A program made the translations under genes and the position numbers. The notes below the pieces were generated by a model, which saw only the letters and a list, made by a program, of their open reading frames with translations, had not been told where the DNA came from and did not search any database. A stretch of DNA of 64,000 nucleotides from contig NZ_JBMMUF010000001.1 in the NCBI RefSeq assembly GCF_049257235.1, positions 124,001-188,000 of the forward strand, in the 5' to 3' direction. This document shows positions 25,946 to 33,365 of this stretch, piece by piece. This DNA is from Pseudoalteromonas sp049257235 (GTDB lineage Bacteria > Pseudomonadota > Gammaproteobacteria > Enterobacterales > Alteromonadaceae). The number at the start of each line of letters is the position of its first letter. Position 1 is the first letter of the stretch.

Positions 25946-26470
25946 CTAGTGATGAGGCAAGCTATCAATAAGCTTTTCTTTAGCCATTCTTGCACGTGCT
26001 TCTAGACGTGTACTAAAGAATACACCTGATAGTGCCGCAACCATTCCAGCCATTGTTGGGATTGTTGCCATTGAAATACCTGATGCCATTAATCGAGGGT
26101 TACCTGTACCTTGAGTAGCCATGGTTTCGAAAACCGCGATCATACCCGTTACTGTACCTAGTAGACCAATCAAAGGACATACAGCTACCAATGTCTTAAT
26201 CAACAACATGCGCTCATCTAATTTTTCAGACGCTTCAGAAATCCATGCATCGCGGATTCTGTGTGCGAACCAAGACGTAGTGTCTTGGCGGGCGTCCCAC
26301 CTAGCTACAATTCCCTTCTTCATTTTCGGAAATTCAGCAAGTAGGAACCAATAGCGCTCAATCATTAATACCCACATGACGAAGAGTGCTATCGCGACCA
26401 CGTATAAAACCTGGCCGCCTGTGCCAACAAAATCCCTGATAGATTCCCAAATCTCCATCAGGACTAGCAT
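25946..26470 (-). CDS. exbB: ExbB-type proton channel protein
   Basis: 174 residues, the short ExbB2 form. Three membrane segments, including YVVAIALFVMWVLMIERYW near the N-terminus and the channel pair LVAVCPLIGLLGTVTGMIAVFETM and SMATIPTMAGMVAALSGVFF. Forms the pentameric stator with ExbD. ATG overlaps the TtpC stop (TAATG). Confidence 0.94.
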   Translation of the reverse strand: MLVLMEIWESIRDFVGTGGQVLYVVAIALFVMWVLMIERYWFLLAEFPKMKKGIVARWDARQDTTSWFAHRIRDAWISEASEKLDERMLLIKTLVAVCPLIGLLGTVTGMIAVFETMATQGTGNPRLMASGISMATIPTMAGMVAALSGVFFSTRLEARARMAKEKLIDSLPHH

Positions 26471-27834
26471 TAGGCTTTCTCCTTCTCCGCGTGAGCAGCT
26501 ACGATACCAGCACTTTGCTCATCAAGAATGTGGATGATTGATTTACTTTTACCCGCAACAACAGCGTGAACTAGGATTAGCGGAAGTGCCGCAATTAGAC
26601 CTAGAGCGGTAGTTACAAGAGCCATTGAGATTGAACCAGCCATGATCTTAGGATCACCAGTACCGAATAGAGTGATCTGCTGGAACGTGTTGATCATACC
26701 AACAACTGTACCTAGAAGACCTAGTAGTGGTGCGATAGCTGCCAAAATCTTGATGATGTTGATACCCATCTCGATGCGTGGCGTTTCACGAAGAATCGCT
26801 TCATCAAGTTTAAGCTCAAGGTTTTCAACGTCTTGATTCTTGTTGTCGTGGTAGACTTTAAGGATACGACCAAGCGGGTTACCTTCTGAAGGTGCGCTTG
26901 TGTTCTTAAGCTGGCTCTTGATTTTGCCTGCAGTGATTGTTAGGTCAACTAGACGAACAATCGCAATTAGGAAACCAACAATTAGAAGCACAGCGATGAT
27001 GTAACCAACTTCTTCACCTTGGTGGAAACGCTCTTCAACAGTCGCTTTCTGTGTGTTTAGACGAAGGATTGAACCACGAGTAGGGTCAACATAGAAACCA
27101 GTGTACGCGTCCGCAGAAGTGTTGATTAGATCACTTGCTGTGTTTAGAACGTAACCGTCTGGCTGACGACCAAGTGGTTGAATTGACTGCGTGTCACCTG
27201 AGTAGATTAGGTAACCGTCGTCTGTGATAAGGTTAAAGTTACCGATACGAGTTACTTTCTTAGTAGAAGTAGCGCCGTCTAGCTCAGCAACTTCAGCGTC
27301 AAATGTTGACACCTTTGCAGACTCTGTCATTTCAGTTTGAAGTGCAATCCAAAGATCTTCTAGCTCACGTGTAGTTGGAAGCTCTTTCGCTGCCGCTAGT
27401 GAACGAAGGATCTCTGCACGTCCTGGCTTTTCAGCACTTACTAGTGACGCTTCGATTGAACCAATTGTTTCTTGTGCTGCACGACGTACAACACCGAACA
27501 TCTCACCTAGCGTACCTTTTGCATTTTCAAGTGCAGTTTCTTTTTCAGCTAGTGTGATTTCGTTCTGAGCATACTCTTTTTGAAGACGGTCACCACGTGC
27601 TTTCTCAGCAGCTAGTTCACGCTTTGCAGTGTTAAGTAATGCTTGTTTATCTGCACGCTCAGCAAGGAACTCTTGCTCACGTTGCTTGTTTAGTTTGCCT
27701 TCAGAGATACGCTCTTGCTTCACTTGTTCAAGGATCTGGTCTAGAACCTGAGTGTTTGCGTGAGCATTTAGCGCAGCACCAGCAGAAACAGAAAGTACTG
27801 CTGCAACAGCAAAACCTTTAAATAGTTTCTTCAT
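26470..27834 (-). CDS. ttpC: TtpC: MotA/TolQ/ExbB-domain protein with long periplasmic N-terminus
   Basis: Extra ExbB-like component unique to TonB2 systems, needed for TonB2-dependent uptake in Vibrio. 454 residues. Signal peptide (GFAVAAVLSVSAGAALNAHA), a coiled-coil periplasmic region (about 35-130: EQVKQERISEGKLNKQREQ, LAAEKARGDRLQKEYAQNE), then a membrane segment near 275 (VGYIIAVLLIVGFLIAIVRL) and the TolQ/ExbB pair (KILAAIAPLLGLLGTVVGMI and ISMALVTTALGLIAALPLIL). Six bases after the DUF3450 gene. Confidence 0.92.
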   Translation of the reverse strand: MKKLFKGFAVAAVLSVSAGAALNAHANTQVLDQILEQVKQERISEGKLNKQREQEFLAERADKQALLNTAKRELAAEKARGDRLQKEYAQNEITLAEKETALENAKGTLGEMFGVVRRAAQETIGSIEASLVSAEKPGRAEILRSLAAAKELPTTRELEDLWIALQTEMTESAKVSTFDAEVAELDGATSTKKVTRIGNFNLITDDGYLIYSGDTQSIQPLGRQPDGYVLNTASDLINTSADAYTGFYVDPTRGSILRLNTQKATVEERFHQGEEVGYIIAVLLIVGFLIAIVRLVDLTITAGKIKSQLKNTSAPSEGNPLGRILKVYHDNKNQDVENLELKLDEAILRETPRIEMGINIIKILAAIAPLLGLLGTVVGMINTFQQITLFGTGDPKIMAGSISMALVTTALGLIAALPLILVHAVVAGKSKSIIHILDEQSAGIVAAHAEKEKA

Positions 27835-27840
27835 TATCTA

Positions 27841-28611
27841 TTACTCCGCGCCGAAGATTGGTAGTTTAACAAGATCCGGAGCCGCTTGCTTACGCGCCAT
27901 ACGGATAGTTTCTTTGATAGGCTTCAAGAATTCGTCACCTAACGCTTCCCACTGCTTAGTGTTGTTGTTCCACAACCAAGCATTCTTCTGGTCGAAAGAC
28001 TGTGCAACATATGCAACACGGCCAAGACGCGCGAAGTCAACGTTAACATCACGACCGTCGATGTTTAGGCTACCAGTGTTAGCAACCATAGTCGTGCTGT
28101 AGTCTTTTTCAATCATGTACGCTTCAAGTACCTGACGGAACTTTTCAGAAGTAGTGATTGACGCGTTTGTCATGATGTCGCGTAGGTTTTCTACACGCTC
28201 AAGACGCTCTTCAGTGTCAAACGGAACGTCCGCTTTGATGAATTGCTCAAGCGTATCGATCATGCGATACATCAAAGGCACAACGTTTTGTTTAGTTTTA
28301 TCGATACCAGCAATCTGACGCTCTAGAGACTCGATTTGAGCATTCTGGTCGTCAACAAGACGCTGAACGTGGTCGTTATAGACCTTCATGATTTCAGTTT
28401 CATCTACTGTCGAACGGTAATCAGCGATTAACTCGATAGTTTGACCATAGATGTTATCGACTTTAGTTTGAGACTTAACAGCAGCCGTTTGAATAGTTGC
28501 ACCAGCTTTGTGCAATTCATTCAAAGGATCTGCCATCACATTGTTGCTTGCTAGTGCAGCTGCGCCAACCAACGCAGAAGCTACAAGACTCTTTCTGATT
28601 TTAACAGACAT
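27841..28611 (-). CDS. DUF3450 periplasmic coiled-coil protein, first gene of TonB2 operon
   Basis: 256 residues with a signal peptide (SLVASALVGAAALASNNVMA), then a mostly helical, coiled-coil protein (LVDDQNAQIESLERQIAGID near 90-110) ending in a DUF3450-type domain. Family is regularly encoded just before ttpC in Alteromonadales and Vibrio; its exact role is not established. The ATG chosen follows TGGGA; the longer TTG start is unlikely. Promoter about 92 bases upstream. Confidence 0.87.
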   Translation of the reverse strand: MSVKIRKSLVASALVGAAALASNNVMADPLNELHKAGATIQTAAVKSQTKVDNIYGQTIELIADYRSTVDETEIMKVYNDHVQRLVDDQNAQIESLERQIAGIDKTKQNVVPLMYRMIDTLEQFIKADVPFDTEERLERVENLRDIMTNASITTSEKFRQVLEAYMIEKDYSTTMVANTGSLNIDGRDVNVDFARLGRVAYVAQSFDQKNAWLWNNNTKQWEALGDEFLKPIKETIRMARKQAAPDLVKLPIFGAE

Positions 28612-28709
28612 AGTTCCCAACCAATTAAGTAATGTTACTTTTTGAATTTTAATTAACCCACTAGGATGTGAGCCAACCTAGGTATCTTTCTAGTGATACC
28701 AACTTGCCA

Positions 28710-28738
28710 ATAATGCTAAAAGGTTCCAGTGCTGTCAA
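28710..28738 (-). promoter_or_regulatory. Sigma-70 promoter of the TonB2 operon
   Basis: On the minus strand a perfect -35 TTGACA, 17-base spacer and -10 CATTAT. Transcription would start near 28703, giving a leader of about 92 bases that contains a small hairpin (GGTATC/GATACC at 28681-28700). I looked for an obvious Fur box overlapping it and did not find one. Confidence 0.75.
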
Positions 28739-29120
28739 CTCGATGTTTATCGCAAATTCCCTTGCTTTCGTCTTGTTTTCTCTACTGAAACAAAAAATTA
28801 ACATTATAAGACTACTTATCCCCCGCTCTGTGTGCCGTGCGTACTATTTTGGAAATAAAAAGTTAATTTTATTGAAGTTAGTGTTGTTTACTATTTTTCA
28901 CTTGAATTAAAGCAAACAAATTAAAATTTATTGGTGTTTGATGCTCTATTGGTGATTGAACTCTCGATAAAAACCGCACTCAGCTCAGCCTTTTTTTAAG
29001 CAGTTGTAGATAGTTTCTAGCGACTATTCATTGAGTTGAGATTGGATTTTTCCTTTTAGAAACCAAGGATACCCTCAATAAGCAAACAAGTTCTCCCACA
29101 AACTTGTATTTCATTTGGCC
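28739..29120. other. AT-rich gene-free stretch
   Basis: Between the TonB2 promoter and the end of the methyltransferase gene. AT-rich, no supported gene, no repeat I can define. An 80-codon open frame overlapping 28668-28910 on the plus strand has no ribosome site and runs through the operon promoter, so I do not call it. Confidence 0.5.
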
Positions 29121-30014
29121 CTAAAGCTTTTTGATATAAATATGTATACCAAATCGAGCGCCATCGACTTCCACTGGGGTCACTTCAAAATGTGTATTAA
29201 TGAAATTGCCAAGTAATACCTTCAATTCTTCAGTGTTTAATGCCACTTTTATTTGTTGATGTAATCTACTTACCGTTTGCTCAAGATTTGACGCTAATTT
29301 ATCTAATAACAACACTTGATTCTGCTTTTGAGCGTCAACCAAGTTCATAAAACTCTTTTTAATGTCTTCTAACCAAGAGTTTCCTGCAAGTTCGCTACTT
29401 ATGCTGTTAAAGGTTGCGTCTAAATAATCATAGATCTGTTGCGATGCAGCGTTTTCACAGAACCTTTGATAAAGCCATAAAAACAGTCCTGAATTAAACA
29501 CAGCCTCAATCGCTCTAATCCCAGATGCCGAATCAACGCTAATTGCGGAGTCTTTTGAGTGCACAAGAAAATTAATAGTCCCGTTTGGCTTTACAAGCTC
29601 AAGTAACTTTCCCACTAAGCTCTCGTCAAATCCCGCATATTCGACGCCAAATTGACTTACAAGATGGTTAAATGCCATTTTTTCATATGGAAGCGCGTCT
29701 AAACTATAACCCAAAGTCCATGTTATAGACTCAAACTCCTCGAAAGCATTACCCACATCTGACAAATCAATTTCAACTATATCTGTTGCATGAATATCCA
29801 GTGCACGTGGCGTTTGCGCACATTCGTTTGCGATCAATAACGCCAGAGCTCCCTTACCACAAGCAATATCAAGAACAGAATCTTCGTTATTGAAGTTTAC
29901 TGCTACGCGTCGCCAAAAGCGCTCGATAGTCTCCGGATAGCCATAACGCTGACCTTCACGGCCGAAACTCGAAACCATACTCGTCTGTTGCCAAAAGCTT
30001 TGCCAGTGCTTCAT
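29121..30014 (-). CDS. Class I SAM-dependent methyltransferase-like protein
   Basis: 297 residues, substrate unknown. Motif I for AdoMet binding is VLDIACGKGALALLI (about residues 45-58), acidic motif II HATDIVEIDLSD, and motif IV-like AFNHLVSQFGVEYAG; a helical C-terminal half (about 160-297) is unlike common families. Starts about 20 bases after the receptor's terminator, with its GGAGC ribosome site just beyond the T-run, so it is probably expressed by readthrough from the receptor gene. AT-richer than the housekeeping genes around it. Confidence 0.72.
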   Translation of the reverse strand: MKHWQSFWQQTSMVSSFGREGQRYGYPETIERFWRRVAVNFNNEDSVLDIACGKGALALLIANECAQTPRALDIHATDIVEIDLSDVGNAFEEFESITWTLGYSLDALPYEKMAFNHLVSQFGVEYAGFDESLVGKLLELVKPNGTINFLVHSKDSAISVDSASGIRAIEAVFNSGLFLWLYQRFCENAASQQIYDYLDATFNSISSELAGNSWLEDIKKSFMNLVDAQKQNQVLLLDKLASNLEQTVSRLHQQIKVALNTEELKVLLGNFINTHFEVTPVEVDGARFGIHIYIKKL

Positions 30015-30032
30015 AAAATTTGCTCCAAAAAA

Positions 30033-30051
30033 AAGCGGCCAATGGCCGCTT
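30033..30051 (-). terminator. Terminator after the minus-strand TonB receptor
   Basis: AAGCGGCC att GGCCGCTT perfect stem followed by eight T on the minus strand. It separates the receptor gene from the methyltransferase gene. Confidence 0.85.
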
Positions 30052-30071
30052 AGATTAGTCTACAAGTTATA

Positions 30072-32651
30072 TTAGAAAGTTTGCTTGTAGTTGAAGTATA
30101 CGATTCGACCAAAACCGTTATATAGGTTGAAGTTGTAATCGCGGCCACCGAATGCGAATAAAGGCGGCTCTTTACCAAATGCGTTTTGTGAACCAAGAGT
30201 GAACTTGCCGTTCCAAGGTGCATTATAGCCAACTTGTAGGTCATGAGTTACCCATGAAGGGATATGACCTTCGCCTTGACCGTCATTGATATCTTCATAC
30301 TGAGAACCGATAACGTTCATGTTCCAAGCGATGTCGAAATCAGCGATTGAGTATGAAGTTGCTAATGTTGCACGATACTCTGGTACACCTGGGTCTTTAA
30401 CGAAGCTACGGCCACCATCTGTGCTGTAATCTTTGATCCAGCTGTAAGATAGGTTAGAGCGTAACGAGCCAGCATCACCGAAGTCAAATCGAGCTGACGC
30501 TTTGAAGTCGATACCACTAGTTTCTAGTGAACCATCGTTACCAAAACCACGTACCACTTCAGAAATCGCACCATTAGGAGCACGTTTCACAGTGAACGCA
30601 GGAGGTAGAGCATCGCCACGTAGTGTTGCATCGATGATAGTTTGAGAGCTGAACGCACGGATACGGTCAGTTACTTCAATATCGTAGTAGTCAATTTCGA
30701 AATCAAAGTTATCGTTAAGCGTGTATACAGCACCTAGTGAGATTGATTCTGATTTCTCTGATTGTAGATCTGGGTTAGAGATAACAACCGCATTGATTTG
30801 TGAGCTACAACCCGCCGCTTCACCAATTGCCGCACAGTGAAGATCATCACTTACCGAGTCAGCAGATTCTGCTGGCTGTTGTGTAAGGTCAGGTAGTGAT
30901 GGAGCACGGAAACCTTCACCCCAAGATGCACGAAGAACTAGATCTTCAACACCGTCGTAGCGTACAGATACTTTTGGAGAGAAATCACTACCGTAGTCAG
31001 AGTAGTCATCGTAACGACCAGCAATGTTAAGCTCAAAAGTGTCAGCTAGAGGTACTAGTGCTTCGAAGAACGCAGAGCGAACTGAGCGGTCACCCGCTGC
31101 CGAACTACCAGAAGAACCACCTACTTGGCCTGCTTCAGATAGTGAATCGTAGTTATCCGCATAATCTTCTGTACGATATTCAAAGCCAACGAAACCTTGA
31201 ATCATACCAGCAGACGTTTCCATCACGTCGAATGAAGCATTTGCGTAAACTTCTTCTTGGTTAAACTTACCAACACGAGAAGTTGTTACAGTCATTGCTT
31301 TACGAACAGCATCAGAAGCGCCGTATGGATCAGATAGGTCATACGTGCCGTCGTTGATGTACTGACGTGCTACGCCGCGAAGAACATAACCAGAACCGAT
31401 GTTGTTACTTTCATTTAGTGTCTTACGAGCACCGAAATCAACAAACACGTTACCGATGTAACCTTCAGAACCAACAACGATGTCTTTTAGCTCACTTGTG
31501 AAGCTGTTATCACGGTTACCAAGAGCCGCAAAACGGTGCCAGAAGTCAAGAGGCTGTTGCTCTAGACCTAAAGATGCATCGTACAATGGGCTATCTGGGT
31601 TAGTTGGGTTGTTCGGGCTGTCGGCATCAATCTGCATGGTTGAGTCGAAAGCTGTAGTGTCAAGAGATGGTGCATAGCGACCAAATGACTTTGTTTGTGA
31701 AATATTGATATTTGAATACAAGTTCCAGTTATCATTGATTTCAAAACGTGCCTTCACGAATGCAGAACGGTTTTTAATTGACGCTTCGTCCGCAGATACT
31801 GATGCGAAGTTAAAGCCACAACGAGCACCGATGCGGTAGAAGTTTTCATTGCCTACGCCTTCACATGTCGCTTCTGGAGAGAAGAAATCAAAGTTTGAAG
31901 ACTTTTCACCTTCTACAACTGAGAATGTTGTGAAGTTATTTGAATATACTGAACCACCTGGTGAATACCAAGGGAAGTCGCGTGCAAAGACGATGTCACG
32001 ACCGCTCCAAGAAGCACCTGCTAGCACTGACGCATTGTCAGAAGAAGCACCAAAGACAACTGAACCATTTTCACGGTCGCCGCCTTCATGTTCAATAGTA
32101 GCACCACCTAGTTGAACTTCCGCGCCATTGAAATCTTTACGAGTGATAACGTTGATTACACCACCGATAGCATCAGAACCATATAGTGCAGATGCGCCAT
32201 CAGTAAGAATTTCAACACGCTCGATAGCTGCTACTGGGATAGAGTTCAAGTCTTGGCTTGAACCAGTTAGAGTTGATTTAGGTAAACGACGACCATCAAC
32301 TAGAACTAGTGTACGGTCTGAACCTAGACCGCGAAGGCTCACTGAAGACACACCCTGTGCTGAACTACCAGATTGAGGACGGAATGAACCTAGACTATTC
32401 ACTGTTGTGTTACGTAGCAAGTCAGCTGCTGAAGCCTCACCGCTAAGTTCGATTGCTTGACGGTCGATAACTGTAACCGGAAGGTCACCAGCCATGTCTG
32501 TACGCTTGATGCGTGAACCTGTTACTTCAATACGTTCTACTTCTTCTGCACCTTCTTCAGCCGCGATAGCGTTTGCTGACATACCAGCAGTCGAAGCAGC
32601 ACCAAAAACTAGTGCTAAACGCACTGATTTTGCGATTTTGCTGTTTAACAT
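30072..32651 (-). CDS. TonB-dependent receptor (substrate unknown)
   Basis: Outer-membrane gated beta-barrel, 859 residues. Signal peptide 1-30 (cleavage near AIA-AEEG), TonB box-like region VERIEVTGSRIKR (about 38-50), plug domain (about 55-170: VTVIDRQAIELSGE, GLGSDRTLVLVDGRRLP, ERVEILTDGASALYGSDAIGGVINVITRKDF), then a 22-strand barrel, ending in FNYKQTF with C-terminal Phe. The barrel motif SWGEGFRAPSLPDL is typical. Substrate cannot be read from sequence. Divergent from a paralogue whose 5' end is nearly identical. Confidence 0.92.
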   Translation of the reverse strand: MLNSKIAKSVRLALVFGAASTAGMSANAIAAEEGAEEVERIEVTGSRIKRTDMAGDLPVTVIDRQAIELSGEASAADLLRNTTVNSLGSFRPQSGSSAQGVSSVSLRGLGSDRTLVLVDGRRLPKSTLTGSSQDLNSIPVAAIERVEILTDGASALYGSDAIGGVINVITRKDFNGAEVQLGGATIEHEGGDRENGSVVFGASSDNASVLAGASWSGRDIVFARDFPWYSPGGSVYSNNFTTFSVVEGEKSSNFDFFSPEATCEGVGNENFYRIGARCGFNFASVSADEASIKNRSAFVKARFEINDNWNLYSNINISQTKSFGRYAPSLDTTAFDSTMQIDADSPNNPTNPDSPLYDASLGLEQQPLDFWHRFAALGNRDNSFTSELKDIVVGSEGYIGNVFVDFGARKTLNESNNIGSGYVLRGVARQYINDGTYDLSDPYGASDAVRKAMTVTTSRVGKFNQEEVYANASFDVMETSAGMIQGFVGFEYRTEDYADNYDSLSEAGQVGGSSGSSAAGDRSVRSAFFEALVPLADTFELNIAGRYDDYSDYGSDFSPKVSVRYDGVEDLVLRASWGEGFRAPSLPDLTQQPAESADSVSDDLHCAAIGEAAGCSSQINAVVISNPDLQSEKSESISLGAVYTLNDNFDFEIDYYDIEVTDRIRAFSSQTIIDATLRGDALPPAFTVKRAPNGAISEVVRGFGNDGSLETSGIDFKASARFDFGDAGSLRSNLSYSWIKDYSTDGGRSFVKDPGVPEYRATLATSYSIADFDIAWNMNVIGSQYEDINDGQGEGHIPSWVTHDLQVGYNAPWNGKFTLGSQNAFGKEPPLFAFGGRDYNFNLYNGFGRIVYFNYKQTF

Positions 32652-32664
32652 TGGATTCTCCCTG
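32502..32664 (-). repeat. Inverted 163-bp block shared with the divergent receptor gene (copy 1)
   Basis: Ribosome-site region and first 50 codons of this receptor gene match the plus-strand receptor gene (copy at 33203-33365) with about eight mismatches. The match includes synonymous positions and the 13 bases before the ATG, then falls away sharply. Confidence 0.85.
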
Positions 32665-32665
32665 G

Positions 32666-32683
32666 GTCACATTTAGATGTGAC
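32666..32683 (-). other. Leader hairpin before the minus-strand receptor
   Basis: GTCACAT / ATGTGAC perfect 7-bp stem with a four-base loop, just before the CAGGGAG ribosome site. The divergent paralogue has a similar hairpin at the same place. Confidence 0.6.
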
Positions 32684-32744
32684 TAATTATTTATTGTTGT
32701 GAACAACTAATTAGAAAATGTAACAACATACATTTCTTGGGAAG

Positions 32745-32774
32745 ATACTAAACAATTTGAGAAACACAGGTCAA
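32745..32774 (-). promoter_or_regulatory. Promoter of the minus-strand TonB receptor
   Basis: On the minus strand TTGACC, 18 bases, TAGTAT; start near 32738 and a leader of about 87 bases. The -35 and following bases (TTGACCTGTGTTT) resemble those of the divergent receptor promoter (TTGACCAGAGTTT), implying shared ancestry or control. Confidence 0.65.
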
Positions 32775-33097
32775 CATCAAATTAACAACGAAACGATCAA
32801 AATCAACAACATAGAAACAATAAACCACAATAAGAAGCAATAAAAACAAATAAAAACAATAACATAAGTTAAGCAAAGCAGACATTTACGACTTTCGTAA
32901 ATATTTTTAGAAACTTCATCAAATGCACTGTTTCCCTCCATTTAAATTAGTTAATAGCAATATCTCCCAACTCGTAATTAAATCTTTACAAGAAGAGTTT
33001 AAAATTTGTAAAAATACATCTTTCACAACTCATTTAGCGCCAAACCCCAAATTGTTACAAAAAGGTAAATAACACGACTAATTTAGTTAAATTATTG
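32775..33097. other. AT-rich spacer between the two receptor promoters
   Basis: About 320 bases, very AT-rich, with A-runs such as aaaaacaaataaaaacaataa near 32843. No gene supported. Likely a curved-DNA or H-NS-like binding region between divergent promoters; that is inference. Confidence 0.45.
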
Positions 33098-33126
33098 TTG
33101 ACCAGAGTTTGTTTCGCTGTTTAAAT
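33098..33126 (+). promoter_or_regulatory. Promoter of the plus-strand TonB receptor
   Basis: TTGACC, 17 bases, TTAAAT. The leader would be about 83 bases, nearly the same as for the divergent paralogue. Confidence 0.65.
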
Positions 33127-33185
33127 TCTGTCTGCGAACTTAAATAAGACTTCGCAACAGGCGTAATCAAAATAAAAAATAATCT

Positions 33186-33201
33186 GTCACATTAACGTGA
33201 C
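33186..33201 (+). other. Leader hairpin before the plus-strand receptor
   Basis: GTCAC attaac GTGAC stem-loop immediately before the CAGGGAG ribosome site; counterpart of the 7-bp hairpin in the divergent gene. The stem is shorter but sits at the same distance from the start. Confidence 0.55.
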
Positions 33202-33202
33202 G

Positions 33203-33365
33203 CAGGGAGAATCCAATGTTAAACAGCAAAATCGCAAAATCAGTGCGTCTAGCGCTTGCTTTTGGTGCTGCTTCAACTGCTGGTATGTCAGCAAACGCTA
33301 TCGCGGCTGAAGAAGGTGCAGAAGAAGTAGAACGTATCGAAGTAACAGGTTCACGCATCAAACGT
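33203..33365 (+). repeat. Inverted 163-bp block shared with the divergent receptor gene (copy 2)
   Basis: Partner of the block at 32502-32664: ribosome-site region and first 50 codons in opposite orientation, about 95% identical by eye. The two copies flank a spacer of about 540 bp. Confidence 0.85.

Noticed and set aside
28668..28910. 80-codon plus-strand frame upstream of the TonB2 operon
   Set aside because: No ribosome site, covers the operon's promoter on the other strand, no recognisable protein features.
32666..32683. CRP site before the minus-strand receptor
   Set aside because: The half-sites are in the wrong order (TCACA..TGTGA rather than TGTGA..TCACA) and lie after the promoter; a hairpin is the better reading.
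32502..33365. Composite transposon suggested by the inverted 163-bp blocks
   Set aside because: The blocks are the coding starts of two receptor genes; no transposase, terminal repeats or target duplication.
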